Below are positions 1 to 7,360 of a stretch of DNA of 10,490 nt, piece after piece. Position numbers and translations under genes: made by a program. The notes beneath the pieces are model-generated. The model saw only the letters and a program-made list of their open reading frames with translations. It was not told where the DNA came from and searched no databases. Each line of letters begins with the position of its first letter. Positions within the stretch are counted from its first letter, which is position 1. The DNA comes from Candidatus Poribacteria bacterium. GTDB lineage: Bacteria > Poribacteria > DTPJ01 > WJIO01. The stretch is taken from positions 1 through 10,490 of the forward strand of contig WJIO01000038.1 in NCBI GenBank assembly GCA_014730235.1, written 5' to 3'.

Positions 1-1493
1 TGGAAATTATAAGTTTCAATCTGGATTCCGGTTAGCTTTCGTACTGGTCGATGGATTTCATCAATATGAGTAAATAAATTAATATGTTCTTTGGGTAGAT
101 ACCTACTTAATCTATGGTTTGATGGTATGATTAAATATTCTACTTTATCTTGGATTAATAACTTTTGATATTTATTCTGATCTTTTCTTGTCGCTATACC
201 TGAAGTAATTCTATTAAAGCGATAATCATTGTCATTTTTAAGGGAAGCATACCAACAAGCGGCAGGGGCGGCAACTGAACTACCTTGTTTTATCTTATCC
301 TGCCATTCCTCAATCAGCATATTATACGAGCGACCCTCCCACTGCCAGATTATTGTAAATGCGCGTAAAGACACCACGCTAAAACAACTAATAAAAATTA
401 ATATAAAAAAAGCTGTTATTAGCTTTGATCTTTTTGCTTTAAAGCTTTCATCAATCCTGAAAAAATATACTAATGAACCAACACCCAGTATTAATACTGA
501 AACTACATAAGGAATAGGATGACTATTGTGAATAACCAAAAAATAAAGAAGCAAAACCCAACAACCGGCAAAGGAAAAAAGCCTGTATTTTGATGAAAAG
601 AATCCATATATAAACCCAAGTATTTGAGTTAATATTAACAGTGGAAAGATTTTATAGGTGCTTATCAAGTGCTTTGCCTGCTTAATCAAACCTGGTACAA
701 AGTTAATCAAACTGGAGTTATGAGAGGAGGCGGCTAAACCTTGTTTCAAAAATATATCTTTATTTAACAATATAATAAATATCCAGGGCAGCAAACCCAG
801 GATTCCGCCGATGGCGTAGTATGCTACCGATTGAATTCGCAAATTCCAGCTTTTTAATCCAAAAACCAGAAATATAAGTCCTGTTATGACAAAAGATAAA
901 GAATTTGGGTGGGTCATACAGGCCATTCCACCTGTTATTCCGGCCAAAAATACTAAGATTAAAAATTTTCTCTTGCTTAATGCCTTCTGATAGCTGATTA
1001 CATAAAGAATGAATAAAAGGGCAAGAATTCCAAACATAATCGCCATGGCATCCTGCCGACCTGAACGCCAGCTTTTTACAACTGCAGGATCGAAAAGGTA
1101 AAGGGCTGATGTCAATATCCCTGCGATTTGGTTTTTAAAGTAAATACTGGTGGCAAAAAATATCAAAAGTCCGGTTAAGATATAGAAAAATAGGCATGAA
1201 ATCCGCACCTGCCATATTCCCACATCAAAAATGCGAAACACTAAAGACTGAATAAACGGATGTAAAGGTGGCCCAAGATATATTTCCTCTCTAAAAAGAA
1301 ACCCTGGTTCAACTCCTGAAGCCAGTTTCCCATGAAAAGCTAACTGATAAGCTATTTCATTATAATACGTTTCATCATACCATGCTGTTGGTGATCTATC
1401 GAGTCCAAATAGTCCAAAAGCCAAAGCTATTGATATTAATATTAACTCTACTATCCATATCCGATTCTTATGAAAAATTGATAAAACAGGCAA
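1..1493 (-). CDS. Polytopic GT39/PMT-like (ArnT-type) glycosyltransferase, 3' end cut by window edge
   Basis: I translated this frame by hand. It stays open for 497 codons from a TTG at 1493 to the left edge, so the C-terminus is missing. I chose the TTG because AAGGAG (1500-1505) sits 6 bases upstream and the first in-frame ATG comes more than 100 codons later. The protein has about 10-11 membrane helices, the first near residues 12-31. A first external loop carries the acidic pair in WYDETYY (D40, E41), and GPPLHPF follows at residues 74-80. Both match the GT39/GT83 (PMT_2) pattern of enzymes that use polyprenyl-phosphate sugars on the outer membrane face. After the last helix comes a soluble C-terminal part of at least 100 residues. 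The gene begins 19 bases after the flippase-like gene and probably shares its mRNA. The family call is good, but donor and acceptor cannot be read from sequence. Confidence 0.85.
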   Translation of the reverse strand, partial: MPVLSIFHKNRIWIVELILISIALAFGLFGLDRSPTAWYDETYYNEIAYQLAFHGKLASGVEPGFLFREEIYLGPPLHPFIQSLVFRIFDVGIWQVRISCLFFYILTGLLIFFATSIYFKNQIAGILTSALYLFDPAVVKSWRSGRQDAMAIMFGILALLFILYVISYQKALSKRKFLILVFLAGITGGMACMTHPNSLSFVITGLIFLVFGLKSWNLRIQSVAYYAIGGILGLLPWIFIILLNKDIFLKQGLAASSHNSSLINFVPGLIKQAKHLISTYKIFPLLILTQILGFIYGFFSSKYRLFSFAGCWVLLLYFLVIHNSHPIPYVVSVLILGVGSLVYFFRIDESFKAKRSKLITAFFILIFISCFSVVSLRAFTIIWQWEGRSYNMLIEEWQDKIKQGSSVAAPAACWYASLKNDNDYRFNRITSGIATRKDQNKYQKLLIQDKVEYLIIPSNHRLSRYLPKEHINLFTHIDEIHRPVRKLTGIQIETYNF

Positions 1494-1499
1494 GTTATA

Positions 1500-1505
1500 C
1501 TCCTT
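1500..1505 (-). promoter_or_regulatory. Shine-Dalgarno AAGGAG fixing a TTG start
   Basis: On the minus strand this reads AAGGAG, followed by TATAAC and then TTG. It is a full-strength ribosome binding site at ideal spacing. It is the main reason to start the GT39-like gene at TTG 1493, which a caller restricted to ATG would miss. Confidence 0.75.
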
Positions 1506-1512
1506 AATATAT

Positions 1513-2529
1513 TTAGCTTGGTATTTTACTTTTTTCAGAAAATCCACCATCAGAACGTTTCCGCAAAAGAAAAATAATTCCACCTATTACAGCATATAGA
1601 ATTAATAATATTCTATCCATAAATGCTATAGTTATCGCGTTTGACTTCGACAAACCAAAAATAATAAAACCAAAAGCTGCTGCCCCTTCTCTTACACCAA
1701 GTGCCCCTAAGCTCATGGGAACAAGAGAAACAAAAGCAGTGAAGGACATAACAAAGAGAATATCAATTACTAATATTTTTTCATCAAAATACAAAATCCA
1801 AAAATAAAACCCAAAAGCCCTCAGAAGATGAAATATAAATGTTATTGCAAGAACAGACAGATAAACGCTTTTATCCATTTCTTTTAATGTAGTTTTACAA
1901 TCTTTCAGGAAAACTTTTAGCCTGTTAAAGGTTCTTGCAATAAAGCTGTTTTTTCTATTGCGTATTGAAAATATGGTAAAAATAGCAACAATAATAAAAA
2001 AAACAAAGGCAATGGCAAAACGAAGTATCCATGTATTAAATTGTATCTCCAGATTGTTGTCATGTAAACGGATGATCAAATTTTTGTAATTGATTATAAA
2101 ATAGAAAAATCCTATTCCCAATAAAACCAGAAGACCAATAAACCTCTCTAAGAATACTAGAATAAAGGGTTTCCCCCAGTTATCAATTCCGACACCTTTT
2201 AAAAATATTACCTTATAACCATCCCCGCCCACGCTGGTCGGAAGAAACATATTAAAAAACATGCTGATAAAAAGCAATTTGCATGTTCGCCAGTATGAAA
2301 GTGTGTATCTGCGTATAAGAACATGAAGTCTTGCAGATTGCGTAATTATCGTTGATAAAAAAAGAAGAACAGAACCTGTAATCAACAAAGGTAAGCTTCC
2401 GCTTCTTAAAACGAAATACAGTTTTTTTAAATCAATCTGTCTTAGCAACCATATTACCAGAAGTAAAGATACAATTACTTTTGCGACATTCTTCAGGTTT
2501 TTGAATATCTCTTTTTTTCTATTCATCAT
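1513..2529 (-). CDS. Flippase-like membrane protein, PF03706 (UPF0104 / LPG-synthase TM) family
   Basis: This is a 338-residue integral membrane protein with about eight hydrophobic helices, near residues 15-33, 46-65, 83-100, 120-145, 168-190, 222-246, 252-277 and 298-323. Two family hallmarks are visible. One is PTSVGGDGYK at the end of the third helix. The other is PMSLGALGVREG before the last helix, matching the P-x-S-x-G-x-x-G-x-R-E pattern. The family includes the membrane half of MprF-type lysyl-phosphatidylglycerol synthases and many stand-alone proteins next to glycosyltransferases, often called flippases without direct proof. An in-frame TGA lies directly before the first ATG, so the protein must start at this ATG or at the ATG next to it. 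Neither has a clear Shine-Dalgarno. Its place between a polyprenyl-phosphate GT2 and a GT39-like enzyme suggests movement of the lipid-linked sugar. The family is sure; the function is inferred. Confidence 0.85.
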   Translation of the reverse strand: MMNRKKEIFKNLKNVAKVIVSLLLVIWLLRQIDLKKLYFVLRSGSLPLLITGSVLLFLSTIITQSARLHVLIRRYTLSYWRTCKLLFISMFFNMFLPTSVGGDGYKVIFLKGVGIDNWGKPFILVFLERFIGLLVLLGIGFFYFIINYKNLIIRLHDNNLEIQFNTWILRFAIAFVFFIIVAIFTIFSIRNRKNSFIARTFNRLKVFLKDCKTTLKEMDKSVYLSVLAITFIFHLLRAFGFYFWILYFDEKILVIDILFVMSFTAFVSLVPMSLGALGVREGAAAFGFIIFGLSKSNAITIAFMDRILLILYAVIGGIIFLLRKRSDGGFSEKSKIPS

Positions 2530-2595
2530 TCAGGAACTTTTTATGGGAAAGGAAGGAAAGATAATATGGGAGAAAGTATTCTTAGTATGCGATAG

Positions 2596-3561
2596 TTATT
2601 CCTGTTTTAAATTGCCAGATTCCTCGTTTGCAAAACCAATTTTTTCATCCATAATATATAATGGGCGTTTTTTTACCTCTTCAAAAATTCTCCATACATA
2701 TTCACCAATAACACCAAGAGTAATTAGCTGAACACCACCAAGAAACATTATAGAAACCATTAAAGAAGGCCAACCTGAGACTCTGGCTCCATGAATAATT
2801 TTCCGCAATATAACATAGATGGCAAATAAAAAGCTAAAGAATGAGACAGTAATACCAAAGTATGATATTACCCTTATAGGAAAATAAGAAAAGGAGGCAA
2901 AGGTGTCAATACTGGATTTCAGAAGTTTTCTGAAAGACCATTTGGATTTGCCTGCATACCTTTCTTCCCGGACATAAGGAACTTCGATTTGCTTAAAACC
3001 TGACCATGAAACAATACCAAAGGTAACTCTGTGTCTTTCTTTAAAGTTGCAAAATACTTCTATAATTTTCTTATCTAAAAGGCAAAAACTACCAGTACCT
3101 TGTTTTGGATAGTTAGGTAAGGCGATCTTTCGAAGTATCCTATAGAAAAGCGCAGAGGTGATTTTCTTTAGAATTGGATCTTTCCTGCCTGCTCGAACAC
3201 CCCATATAATTTGATTTCCATTCTCCCATTCCTGGATAAATTTGGAAATAACCTCCGGTGGATCCTGTAAATCTACAGCCATTATCACAGCCGCGTCACC
3301 TTGGACATGATCAAGTCCTGCTGTAATTGCTACATGACTGCCAAAGTTCCTTGAAAATTTCAATCCCTTGACTCTTGGATCTTTGCGACTAAATTCGGAT
3401 ATTATGTTGAAGGAATTATCCTTACTTCCATCATCAACGAATACAAATTCAAATTCACAATTTATATCTTTTATTGCTTCGGTTAAACGCTCAAAAAATT
3501 TATGTAAATTCAACTCCTCGTTATAAACTGGCATAACAATGGAGCAAAGCTTTTTACTCAT
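2596..3561 (-). CDS. GtrB/DPM1-like polyprenyl-phosphate glycosyltransferase (GT2)
   Basis: This is a 321-residue family 2 glycosyltransferase expected to move a sugar from a nucleotide donor to undecaprenyl phosphate at the inner membrane face. Visible features are SIVMPVYNEE near the N-terminus, VDDGS (D43, D44), VDLQDPPE around D97 for metal and nucleotide binding, and the conserved ERYAGKSKW stretch near residue 200. Two membrane helices follow at about 228-252 and 265-289, then a short cytoplasmic tail. This is the GtrB/ArnC/DPM1 layout. The open frame extends 7 codons further to a TTG at 3582. I prefer the ATG at 3561 because it overlaps the preceding stop as ATGA, a usual sign of translational coupling, and the protein then begins just before the GT-A core. 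The upstream AAGAAAG is only a weak ribosome binding site. The sugar is unknown. Confidence 0.92.
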   Translation of the reverse strand: MSKKLCSIVMPVYNEELNLHKFFERLTEAIKDINCEFEFVFVDDGSKDNSFNIISEFSRKDPRVKGLKFSRNFGSHVAITAGLDHVQGDAAVIMAVDLQDPPEVISKFIQEWENGNQIIWGVRAGRKDPILKKITSALFYRILRKIALPNYPKQGTGSFCLLDKKIIEVFCNFKERHRVTFGIVSWSGFKQIEVPYVREERYAGKSKWSFRKLLKSSIDTFASFSYFPIRVISYFGITVSFFSFLFAIYVILRKIIHGARVSGWPSLMVSIMFLGGVQLITLGVIGEYVWRIFEEVKKRPLYIMDEKIGFANEESGNLKQE

Positions 3562-4688
3562 AGAATAATCTTTCTTAAACAATCTATTACATATATCTGT
3601 TCATCGTCAGTCATTGATGGATATAAAGGCAAAAAGAAGCTTCTTCTGGAAACATTTTCAGTAATAGGAAGACTTAAATTGCCTAACAAAGAGCGATAAT
3701 AAGGTTCCAGATGTATTGGTGGAATTCCCCGGCGGCAAGAAACACCCATATCAGCCATACGCTGTATAATATCATCCCGATCCAATTTACAATCCTTATC
3801 TAATCTCAAAGAATAAGACTGATAAGTATGTGTAGAATATTCAGGTACATAAGGAGTATGGATAAAATCAATATCAGCCAGGGTTTTATTATAAAACTCA
3901 GCAAGACTTCTTCTTCTTTCCAGTATATATTCCAGCTTCTTCATCTGCTCAATACCTATTCCGCCCTGGATATCAGTCATTCGATAATTATAACCAAGAT
4001 CCGCATATTGTTCGTAAATTTTGCCTTTTCCCTTATGCCTATCCACACTGGATACAGACGCGCCATGTGCTCTTAAAGACTTGGCTTTTTCATTGTATTC
4101 CTGGCTATTAGTGGTTATCATACCACCTTCACCTGTGGTTATAACTTTTCGTGGATGAAAGCTGAAACAGCTTAAAGAGCTTATTGAGCCAATTTTATTA
4201 CCTTTATATTCTGCCCCTACAGCACAAGCTGCATCTTCTATTACTTCAAGATTATGCTTTCGTGCTATTTCCATTATAGGATCCATATCTGCCGAAAGCC
4301 CAATCTGATGTACCGGCATTATAGCCTTAGTTTTGGGGGTAATAGCCGACTTAATCTTATCCGGATCTATGTTATACGTTTCAGGATCAATATCCACAAA
4401 GACAGGCTTTGCCCCTGCGTATGCTATTGAATTTGCTGTCGCTATGAATGAATAGGATGGACATATAACTTCATCTTTATCATCAACCCCGACCAGAATC
4501 ATCGCCAGATGGAGAGCAGTTGTACCGGAACTCACAGCTACGGCATATTTAGCATCAACATATTCAGCGAAAACTTCCTCAAATTCTGCAACCTTTGGTC
4601 CCTGGGCAACCCAACCTGATCGAATGGAGGAAGCTGCAATTTTTTCCTCAGCTTCAGAAAAGAATGGTTTAGTTATTGGTATGTTCAT
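3558..4688 (-). CDS. DegT/DnrJ/EryC1/StrS family PLP sugar aminotransferase (second copy)
   Basis: This 376-residue fold-type I aminotransferase adds an amino group to a keto nucleotide sugar, using PLP and probably glutamate. SSGTTALH (53-60) is the phosphate-binding loop. D152 in IEDAACAVGA should contact the PLP ring nitrogen. K181 in FHPRKVITTGEGG should form the Schiff base. Length and motifs are complete, so the enzyme looks active. The ATG is supported by AAGGAG (4696-4701) 7 bases upstream. The start lies inside the end of the epimerase gene with a 20-base overlap, and the stop overlaps the GT2 start as ATGA. The TTGEGG motif is common in C4-aminating members such as perosamine-type synthases, but position specificity cannot be assigned safely. 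Its tight link with the epimerase suggests that the two act on the same sugar. Confidence 0.93.
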   Translation of the reverse strand: MNIPITKPFFSEAEEKIAASSIRSGWVAQGPKVAEFEEVFAEYVDAKYAVAVSSGTTALHLAMILVGVDDKDEVICPSYSFIATANSIAYAGAKPVFVDIDPETYNIDPDKIKSAITPKTKAIMPVHQIGLSADMDPIMEIARKHNLEVIEDAACAVGAEYKGNKIGSISSLSCFSFHPRKVITTGEGGMITTNSQEYNEKAKSLRAHGASVSSVDRHKGKGKIYEQYADLGYNYRMTDIQGGIGIEQMKKLEYILERRRSLAEFYNKTLADIDFIHTPYVPEYSTHTYQSYSLRLDKDCKLDRDDIIQRMADMGVSCRRGIPPIHLEPYYRSLLGNLSLPITENVSRRSFFLPLYPSMTDDEQIYVIDCLRKIIL

Positions 4689-5667
4689 CTGACTGCTCCT
4701 TTGATTTTGCTATAACTTCTTTTCTCCATTCTATTAGCTTTTTAAGACCTATTTCAAGACTGGTTTTAGCCTTAAAACCCAGCATGCTTTTTGCTTTTTC
4801 GGTGGATGCCAGACGTCTTTGGACAGGGCTTACTTTTCTTGGTGGTTCATATAACGGCTTAAGGTCTGAACCGGTAAGTTTCAACATCAACCCTAGCAAA
4901 TCCGATAGGCTGATTTCAATTCCAGTTCCCACGTTAAACACCTCATCAGAAACGTCACTTTTCAAAGCCAAAATATTTGCCTCAGCAATATCTTCCACAT
5001 ATACAAAATCCATGCTTTGTTTACCATCTCCAAATATAAGCGGCGGTTTACCGGCATCAATACGATCTAGCCATCGGATCATAACTTCTGTATAAAAGCC
5101 AAATACATCCATCCTTGGACCATAGACGTTAAAATACCTCAAAGCAACATAGTCCAGGCCATACATATCATTAAAAGCTCTCAGCATTTGTTCGTTGGCT
5201 ATCTTGCCTGCACCATATATAGTGCGGTTGTTGTAGGGATGATGAGTCTCCTCAGTAGGAAAGGATTCGGCCATACCGTATATTGAAACAGAGGAAGCTG
5301 CTACTATCTTCTTGACTTTTGCATCAACAGAAGCTTCCAGAACGTTAAATGTTCCATCAAAAAGTACTTCCAGAGCTTCTCTTGGAGTCCGAGCACATTG
5401 GGTAATCCTTATTGCTGCCTGGTGAAAAACGTAATCTACACCCTTTAAAGCTTTGTTTAAGAAATCCAGATTCCGTATATCACCCTCAACAAATTTTACA
5501 TTTCCATTTTGCACAGCCCAACTCAGATTATCTTTACTGCCACGAGTCAGATTATCCAGTATTATAATTTCATCCGCGCCTTCAACTACCATTTTATCGG
5601 CAATATGAGAACCTACAAGTCCTGCACCGCCGGTTATCAAAACTCTACTTCCAGAAAGATCATTCAT
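4669..5667 (-). CDS. NAD-dependent nucleotide-sugar epimerase (extended SDR)
   Basis: This 332-residue extended short-chain dehydrogenase resembles GalE/WbpP-type UDP-sugar 4-epimerases. It has GGAGLVG (13-19) for NAD binding, D62 in the GDIR turn, and S125/S126 in the ASSVSIYG strand. The catalytic pair Y151 and K155 lies in YGAGK. RYFNVYGPRMD and MDFVYVEDIAEA are also typical. The strand before the active site lacks the TDE motif of 4,6-dehydratases such as RmlB, so I favour an epimerase or reductase over a dehydratase. The ATG at 5667 has GGGAG (5676-5680) 8 bases upstream, and that site touches the sulfatase-like gene's stop codon, leaving a 12-base gap. The 3' end overlaps the aminotransferase gene. 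The exact substrate is unknown. Confidence 0.9.
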   Translation of the reverse strand: MNDLSGSRVLITGGAGLVGSHIADKMVVEGADEIIILDNLTRGSKDNLSWAVQNGNVKFVEGDIRNLDFLNKALKGVDYVFHQAAIRITQCARTPREALEVLFDGTFNVLEASVDAKVKKIVAASSVSIYGMAESFPTEETHHPYNNRTIYGAGKIANEQMLRAFNDMYGLDYVALRYFNVYGPRMDVFGFYTEVMIRWLDRIDAGKPPLIFGDGKQSMDFVYVEDIAEANILALKSDVSDEVFNVGTGIEISLSDLLGLMLKLTGSDLKPLYEPPRKVSPVQRRLASTEKAKSMLGFKAKTSLEIGLKKLIEWRKEVIAKSKEQSDEHTNN

Positions 5668-5679
5668 CTAATATTCTCC

Positions 5680-7320
5680 CTAATCTATATATCCAAGGGC
5701 TTTTAAACGGTCTGCCACTTTATCCATATCTTTCTTATCATCGTCTTTGCTAATAGATACTCTCTTACCCAGAGATGATTCAATCAGCTTCATATTTGAT
5801 TTTAAATCTTTAGCTATTTTTGTAAAATCTGATTTTTGGGAAAAGTTTTTGAGAGACATCTCCTTAGTAAGTAAATTCACTTCTTCATACGGATCGTTTT
5901 TAAGGTTATAAAGGGCTTTACGGCTATAATTCCGTCTTTCATATTCTTTGGCAAGTTCAGACTTTGTTTCATTGTTTTTAAGTCTATTTAGAATATTATT
6001 AATCTCCGATTCAGTTTCAACCTTACCCAATAGTTTTCTGCATAAAGCTACAGCAAATTCCCTTTCAGGCAGATCAAAATCCTTTATATCCATTTCCGAT
6101 CCTGTTTCAACATATTTATATCCAGGCGTTCTCAAACATTTTTGATACAGGAATGTATCGTAGTCAGGCTCTAACATACGACCAGCCTTTTTACATTTTC
6201 TCAAAAAGCCGCTTAATTCACTCCGGTCATGATACCATATCTCGCAGTAACCTTTGGAATCTTCAATACTCTTACCATCAATCGCTGGTTTTAGACTTTG
6301 ACCTTGAATATTATTTGGATTAAATGATATACCAGAATACTCCAGTATTGTGGGGAATATATCAACAAGGCTGGTTTGTGTATGGATTTCTTTACCTGCT
6401 GGAATATTCCCGGGTGAATATAGTATCAGGGGAACTCTTATAATCTCTTCGCTGATCACTTCGCCGTGATCAAATTTCTGGGTTATATCAGGATTTGCCA
6501 TTTTTCTCTGAGGAATAGGTCCCTGGCCGTGATCGGCAGTAATAATCATCAAACAGTCATCCAGAACGCCGATTCCTTTAAGATTATCTATAAAGTTCTT
6601 AAATCGTCCTTTATCAAACTTATTAACCCCATTCAGATAGCGGGGAAAATTTATAACATCGGCGATAGCTCTTTCTTCGCAGAATATACGTATCTTGTTG
6701 CTTAATGTTATCAGTTTATCCCTGGAGACTTTGCCGTCTTTATCCCTGAATTCATCTTTAAAACCAAATCTTTTACCAAGGGCTTCTATCTCTGAATAAA
6801 AATCATCATGATAATTCTCTGAAGGAGGACAAAAAGATTCACCATAAGGAGGATGAACATCGCCAAAATGAACAAACAAAAATATATTCTCATCTTTATA
6901 TTGTCTAATTTTACCAAAAAGCTCTTCATCGTTGGCTCTTACCAGATAATGACAGTTTCTGGTCAAGTCCAGAAGATCAAACATATCATGAAAATCAATA
7001 GAAAGAAGAATTTTATAATCCCGTTCCCTGAATATGTCATATAGAGTTGGTATATTTTCTGGAAGTTTATTGTAAAGAAAAGCCCGGATACCATGCTTAG
7101 GCGGATAAAGACCTGTCAGCATACTTGCATGGGAAGGAGGAGTATAGGTAACAGTGGTAAGGTTTTGAGAAAATTTAACGCCATGTTGAGCAAAATAGTC
7201 TATGTTGGGTGTATCTGTAAAATTTTCCAGGCCGTATTTCTGCAAATATATTTTATCTTTTTCACAGCTTATGGCATCATAGCGTAATGTATCTATAGAA
7301 ATGAGAATTACATTTTTCAT
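5680..7320 (-). CDS. Cytoplasmic sulfatase-fold (alkaline phosphatase superfamily) hydrolase with Thr nucleophile
   Basis: This is a 546-residue member of the sulfatase / alkaline phosphatase superfamily. Metal-site residues are visible as D10 in ISIDTLRYD and D263-H264 in ITADHGQGP. FVHFGDVHPPYG (H156) and HGEVISEEIIRVPLIL (H285) are further conserved positions. The usual C-terminal LKNDPYEEVNLL and an ending in LKALGYID are present. At the C/S-x-P-S-R signature the protein reads TPPSHASMLTG, so the nucleophile would be T60, which cannot become formylglycine. Related superfamily enzymes with Thr act on phosphate esters, so a phosphodiesterase or phosphotransferase role is likely. There is no signal peptide or membrane helix, so it is probably cytoplasmic. 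The frame runs back to a TTG at 7362, but ATG 7320 has AAGG 8 bases upstream, and the family's conserved N-terminus starts right there. The substrate is unknown. Confidence 0.88.
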   Translation of the reverse strand: MKNVILISIDTLRYDAISCEKDKIYLQKYGLENFTDTPNIDYFAQHGVKFSQNLTTVTYTPPSHASMLTGLYPPKHGIRAFLYNKLPENIPTLYDIFRERDYKILLSIDFHDMFDLLDLTRNCHYLVRANDEELFGKIRQYKDENIFLFVHFGDVHPPYGESFCPPSENYHDDFYSEIEALGKRFGFKDEFRDKDGKVSRDKLITLSNKIRIFCEERAIADVINFPRYLNGVNKFDKGRFKNFIDNLKGIGVLDDCLMIITADHGQGPIPQRKMANPDITQKFDHGEVISEEIIRVPLILYSPGNIPAGKEIHTQTSLVDIFPTILEYSGISFNPNNIQGQSLKPAIDGKSIEDSKGYCEIWYHDRSELSGFLRKCKKAGRMLEPDYDTFLYQKCLRTPGYKYVETGSEMDIKDFDLPEREFAVALCRKLLGKVETESEINNILNRLKNNETKSELAKEYERRNYSRKALYNLKNDPYEEVNLLTKEMSLKNFSQKSDFTKIAKDLKSNMKLIESSLGKRVSISKDDDKKDMDKVADRLKALGYID

Positions 7321-7328
7321 TTTGTGAA

Positions 7329-7360
7329 CCTTAATCCTTAATCCATGGTCGGTGATCACC
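7329..7360 (-). repeat. Short degenerate heptamer repeat with a 10-base palindrome in the intergenic gap
   Basis: Two exact copies of the 7-mer CCTTAAT (7329-7335 and 7336-7342, plus strand) are followed by CC. On the minus strand this reads as consecutive ATTAAGG units, the last giving the AAGG ribosome binding site of the sulfatase-like gene. Next to it lies CCATGG (7344-7349) and then the perfect palindrome GGTGATCACC (7351-7360), which overlaps the TGA stop of the aminotransferase gene. Read in steps of seven, the neighbouring bases resemble further diverged units. Function is unknown, and it may be a short remnant of a spreading intergenic repeat. Confidence 0.4.

Noticed and set aside
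229-510. Plus-strand open frame of 93 codons
   Set aside because: It lies antisense within the continuous GT39-like frame, has no recognisable motif or ribosome binding site, and reads as the shadow of a hydrophobic protein.
2530-2595. Possible terminator or promoter in the 66-base gap before the flippase-like gene
   Set aside because: I found no stable hairpin followed by T residues and no pair of boxes with suitable spacing.
4676-5095. Plus-strand open frame of 139 codons
   Set aside because: It is fully antisense to the epimerase gene, which has complete SDR motifs. Its composition looks like a shadow frame and no family is recognisable.
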